Part shown: in pieces, positions 60,994 to 64,000 of the stretch
Layout of the letters: every line of letters begins with the position of its first letter
Position numbering within the stretch: position 1 is the stretch's first letter
Assembly: GCA_018333865.1 (NCBI GenBank)
Contig: JAGXSE010000001.1
Span: 1 to 64,000, forward strand
DNA from: Syntrophomonadaceae bacterium
GTDB taxonomy: Bacteria; Bacillota; PH28-bin88
Direction: 5' to 3'
Length of the DNA stretch: 64,000 nucleotides
The notes under the pieces: generated by a model
Told to the model about the DNA's origin: nothing
Databases searched by the model: none
What the model saw: only the letters and a program-made list of their open reading frames with translations
Made by a program: the position numbers and the translations under genes

Positions 60994-62646
60994 TCAGGCA
61001 GAGGTGGAAATGCCGCTTGTTTTTCTTTGATCCAGAAGGAATTTTATTCTGGTGTAAAGCTGGAGCAAGCTCAGCACAAAAAGGACAACCAGGAAAGAGG
61101 ACACCACCAGGGGGATTGTTTGGTTGTTCGCGATGAACCTTTGAATGAAGTACAACAGAGCTACAGCGCCGGTAGTAGCCATAAAGGCGAATGGGACAAC
61201 AACCCAGCCAATGAAATGTCCATTAAAGGGTTTGCCTTCTTTGACCCGGTTCACAATGGCAATGGAATAGGGGTAAACTGCAAAGGTCAGGGAAAGGAGG
61301 GCATAGGCGGTCCAGATCTGCATGAAGGGTGTTTTCAAAGCGATCAAAACGCCGACGCCGACAGTGACCAGGGTCGATACAACCGGCACATCGAATTTAA
61401 TCGCCTTGAAGGCTGGGACCGAGCGGGCCAATTCTTCCAGGCAGTACCTGCCGGCTCTAGCATAGGAGTCCATGGTGGTAATGATAAATCCTGACAGGGT
61501 AAGGGCCCCGAGAACAGCGCCTACTTCCGGTGATAGCCCAATATAACCCATGGCGGTGCCATAGGCTGTGGAGAAGGCAGCGCCGATGTTTTTAACAACC
61601 TCTGTGGTGAAGGCCTGGTAATTGTGAACACTTGCAATCAGGGCGATAGCCACCAGGGCCATTACGGTTTCGCCTTTGGTGCCAGCGCTCACAATGGGAT
61701 AGGCGTGCTTTTCATTCTCTACCATCCGGGACGCCGTTCCGGCGGTAATCAGGGAATGGGCGCAGTTAATGGCGCCGCAGGTAATGGTGGCGAAAATAGC
61801 AGGGTACAGGGCGCCGCGGGCTGTCTCCCAACCGACCCACATGGGCATGGTGAACTTGGGATTGCCGATAATCAGGGCAATAGTGGCGATAGCCAAACCT
61901 GCTACCAGCACGCCGGCATTCAAGTAGTCCCGGGGTGCCAGGATGAGCCAGATAGGCAAATAGGCGGTAAGCAGGGTGTAAATAACGAGGATTGTCATCC
62001 AAGTGTTGAAGGAAAACTTAACCGGATATAGAATGCCGATGTAGATGAAGACTGACCAGATGGCCAGGGCGATTAGGGTGGCGGGCAAAAGGCTCACACC
62101 CATGTTTCTTCTGATGTGCCCGAAACCAACGGCGATGAAGGTTAGGGCAATAGTAGGGATGGTGGCCATTGGCGTGGCAATCAGGGTTCTGGACATGGTG
62201 ACAGAGAAAATGGAGAAGACCAAAACTCCCAAGAACCAGAGCATAATGGTTAAATAAATGCCACTGGCTTTACCCACTGCAAGGGTGGTAATTTCGCCAA
62301 AGGAGCTGCCCTTGTTTCTTAAAGAACCCATCATGGTAATATACTCGGTTGTGGCTCCCAGGATAATAACACCAACCAGCATCCAGATCAAGGCCGGCAG
62401 CCAGCCCCAGTAAAGGCCTGCGATGGCGGAAAGCACCGGGGACAAACCCGCAATAGACATGTAATAATGGCCAAAAACGATGGCAGGGGGATTAGGAGAG
62501 AAGTCCCTGTTGTTAATTTCCACGGCAGGCGTTGTGCGGTTGGGATCGGGAGGCCAAAGGGCTTCAATGGGCCTTTTCGCCATGTAGTGACCACCGATCA
62601 GGATGGCATAGCTTCCGACTAACCATAGAAGTGGATTCATGCGCAA
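60994..62646 (-). CDS. cstA: CstA family carbon starvation / pyruvate or peptide transporter
   Basis: The 550-residue product is a membrane protein with about 15 helices. It has YAILIGGHYMAKRPIEALWPPD near the start, NPPAIVFGHYYMSIAGLSPVLS with the conserved histidine, and ITCGAINCAHSLITAGTASRM near residues 285-305, all CstA features. The family imports peptides or pyruvate during starvation. It is somewhat shorter than E. coli CstA. AAGGAGG precedes the ATG. It is divergent from the dehydrogenase gene at 63064 and lies ahead of the molybdenum hydroxylase genes. Confidence 0.92.
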   Translation of the reverse strand: MRMNPLLWLVGSYAILIGGHYMAKRPIEALWPPDPNRTTPAVEINNRDFSPNPPAIVFGHYYMSIAGLSPVLSAIAGLYWGWLPALIWMLVGVIILGATTEYITMMGSLRNKGSSFGEITTLAVGKASGIYLTIMLWFLGVLVFSIFSVTMSRTLIATPMATIPTIALTFIAVGFGHIRRNMGVSLLPATLIALAIWSVFIYIGILYPVKFSFNTWMTILVIYTLLTAYLPIWLILAPRDYLNAGVLVAGLAIATIALIIGNPKFTMPMWVGWETARGALYPAIFATITCGAINCAHSLITAGTASRMVENEKHAYPIVSAGTKGETVMALVAIALIASVHNYQAFTTEVVKNIGAAFSTAYGTAMGYIGLSPEVGAVLGALTLSGFIITTMDSYARAGRYCLEELARSVPAFKAIKFDVPVVSTLVTVGVGVLIALKTPFMQIWTAYALLSLTFAVYPYSIAIVNRVKEGKPFNGHFIGWVVVPFAFMATTGAVALLYFIQRFIANNQTIPLVVSSFLVVLFVLSLLQLYTRIKFLLDQRKTSGISTSA

Positions 62647-63063
62647 ACCTCCTTGTAGTTTTTGTCAGCATTTTCAAAAGATTTCCTAATACAAAAATTT
62701 CTGTCTTTTGAGAATATCACCTCCGTTCTTTATTGAGGTTTTTCTGCGGCTGAACGGTCTGGGGTTGTATATAAAGTCGTGGCAAATTATCTGCATGCAA
62801 TTTCTGTACCAATGACCGGACCAAAGCGTTGAAGCATTCAGATATGTAGTTAGCAAGGGTGAGACCATCTATGGAAGATATCAGCTTCTCAAATATTTCT
62901 CAGGCGGCCAGGGGACTTGAGAAAATATTTATCATAATGAGAATAGTGGCTCAATTCTTGAGCTGGCCGGTCATGATTTTCGCCGGGTATGGTTCTTGCT
63001 TATCACTGTGTTAGACAGCTGAGTTTTCTATGGCAGGAAAGATTGAAGGTTGGAGGGATGGTT
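62647..63063. other. Divergent intergenic region with inverted repeat
   Basis: This 417-base gap separates cstA from the dehydrogenase gene. It holds an imperfect inverted repeat (AAATATTTCTCAGG near 62887-62902 and CTTGAGAAAATATTT near 62917-62932) and a weak 47-codon ORF listed separately. No clear consensus promoter was found. Confidence 0.5.
62871..63014 (+). CDS. Possible small membrane protein (weak)
   Basis: An ORF of 47 codons from ATG 62871, with AAGGGTGAG eight bases before it, encodes MEDISFSNISQAARGLEKIF followed by one hydrophobic helix and a cysteine-containing end. No family is recognised. It overlaps an inverted repeat, so it may simply be a chance frame in a regulatory region. 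Confidence 0.22.
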   Translation: MEDISFSNISQAARGLEKIFIIMRIVAQFLSWPVMIFAGYGSCLSLC

Positions 63064-64000
63064 TTGAGAACGGATTTGGGCTTTGATTTGCTAGGAGTAA
63101 GATTTAAGAATCCAATTGTTGTTGCTTCCGCTACCCCGAGCAAAGATGCCAGGTATATGTTGAAGTGTTGCGAGGCTGGGGCGGGAGGCGTGATTGCCAA
63201 AACCGTTACCTTTGAACCAAAACTGCAAAAGTATGTTTCTCCCCGGTTCACGGTGCTGCATAAAAAAGGCTGGCCCCATACCTTTTCTAATTATTCTTGT
63301 GAGTTTCTGGCAACCTATACTCCTGCCGAATGGATCAATGAATTAAAGTTAGCAAAGAAATATTGCCTTGATCACGGAGTTGTGTTGATTGGAAGCATTT
63401 CTGGCAGCACCACTGATAACTGGGTGGAACTGGCGCAAATGGTGGAAGGCGCGGGATCGGATATGCTGGAACTTAACTTTGGCTGTCCCCATCCGCGGGA
63501 CTTGGGCTATAAGAGCGGGCAGGAACTGGGCTCTGACCCCGAAGCTGCGGCCAAGGTGACCCAGCTGGTGGTTAATTCGGTTTCTGTTCCGGTTTTTGTT
63601 AAATTGACGGCAGAGGCTGTGGACCCTGTGGCAGTTGCCCGGCGGGTGCAGCAGGCTGGTGCAGGCGGGGTTACTGCAATCAACAGATTTCCCGCCCTGG
63701 ATATTGACGTTGATAGTGGCAGGCCTTTACTTCACTCGACTTTTGCGGGAGTAGGAGGGCCTTGGATGCGGCCCATCGCATTGAAATGGATTGCGAAGAT
63801 TGCCAGGGAGATCGATATCCCTATTTCGGCTACAAACGGGATTTGGACGTGGGAAGATGTCGTCAAGGCCATTATGTGCGGGGCAACCACAGTGCAAACC
63901 TGTACAGCTATAATGTATGGCAAAAAGGGTTTTGGCATTATTGGTGACTTTGTAGAGGGTCTCCGCTCCTTTATGGAGGCCAAAGGCTATTTTTCAATTG
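63064..64000 (+). CDS. Dihydroorotate/dihydropyrimidine dehydrogenase-like flavoprotein (truncated at window end)
   Basis: The frame runs off the right edge; 312 residues are seen. It is a TIM-barrel FMN protein of the DHODH/PreA group. It has GVRFKNPIVVASATPS near the start, ELNFGCPHPRDLG with the substrate loop near residues 135-147, VKLTAEAVDPV, INRFPALDI, and GGPWMRPIALKWIA with SATNGIWTWED. In dihydropyrimidine dehydrogenase the loop after CPH ends in ACGQ with the catalytic cysteine; here it is KSGQ, so serine may be the acid. TTG 63064 is seven bases after GGAGG; ATG 63058 abuts it. It may work with the purine-type hydroxylase. Confidence 0.8.
   Translation, partial: MRTDLGFDLLGVRFKNPIVVASATPSKDARYMLKCCEAGAGGVIAKTVTFEPKLQKYVSPRFTVLHKKGWPHTFSNYSCEFLATYTPAEWINELKLAKKYCLDHGVVLIGSISGSTTDNWVELAQMVEGAGSDMLELNFGCPHPRDLGYKSGQELGSDPEAAAKVTQLVVNSVSVPVFVKLTAEAVDPVAVARRVQQAGAGGVTAINRFPALDIDVDSGRPLLHSTFAGVGGPWMRPIALKWIAKIAREIDIPISATNGIWTWEDVVKAIMCGATTVQTCTAIMYGKKGFGIIGDFVEGLRSFMEAKGYFSI

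Noticed and set aside
1-64000. CRISPR arrays, prophage attachment sites, rRNA or tRNA genes.
   Set aside because: No regularly spaced repeats, no phage structural genes, and no rRNA or tRNA-like sequences were seen.

Overview
The window looks like a chromosomal segment of an endospore-forming, anaerobic, low-to-mid GC Firmicute of the Clostridia, probably near the Peptococcaceae. The reasons are a sporulation and DAP/dipicolinate gene string in the order known from Bacillus (rpsO, pnp, ylxY, ymxG, ymxH, dapB, dpaA, dpaB, asd, lysC, dapA, RNase J, tepA, ylzJ, spoIIIE), frequent TTG/GTG starts behind strong GGAGG sites, a clostridial C4 acyl-CoA module, selenium-tRNA modification and molybdenum hydroxylase genes. 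The genus cannot be fixed from the sequence alone.

Layout. 1-400: the 3' end of a group II intron (tail of its reverse transcriptase plus domains V and VI) next to a decayed REP-type transposase. 500-3100: rpsO and pnp. 3200-8900: a flavoprotein behind a decayed Fis-type regulator end, then etfB-etfA-hbd-crt-thl, an insertion into the otherwise conserved string. 8900-26800: the sporulation/DAP/RNA-processing string. A sigma-A promoter, lysine riboswitch and terminator precede dapB, so lysine and dipicolinate synthesis share one control point. A structured RNA with its own promoter and terminator lies between ylzJ and spoIIIE, followed by mnmH, rodZ and rimO. 26900-30500: a two-gene membrane/FtsH-like protease module and small unknown genes. 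30500-35500: a PAS/GGDEF/HD-GYP sensor facing a strongly promoted, operator-bearing gene for a secreted FMN/FAD reductase.

35700-53100: cwlD, pepF, a DEAD-box helicase, typA, a secreted CAP protein, larA-panB, two spore-type genes with compartment-specific promoter candidates, psd-pssA, a tiny membrane protein, a TSUP permease and a NarI/HdrD-like membrane redox pair. 53100-64000: a DUF815 ATPase, an amidohydrolase, nth, a three-subunit molybdenum hydroxylase with a CstA transporter upstream, and a divergent, truncated dihydroorotate/dihydropyrimidine dehydrogenase-family gene.

The most interesting items are (1) a 47-codon minus-strand ORF at 56271-56414 with an in-frame TGA followed by a hairpin closely resembling a bacterial SECIS element, a candidate small selenoprotein in a genome carrying mnmH; (2) the unassigned structured RNA at 20922-21206; (3) the lysine riboswitch over the dipicolinate genes with a sigma-K-like internal promoter; (4) a loop-less FtsH-like protease paired with a separate membrane-anchored protein; and (5) the secreted flavin reductase behind a perfect palindrome and a consensus promoter.
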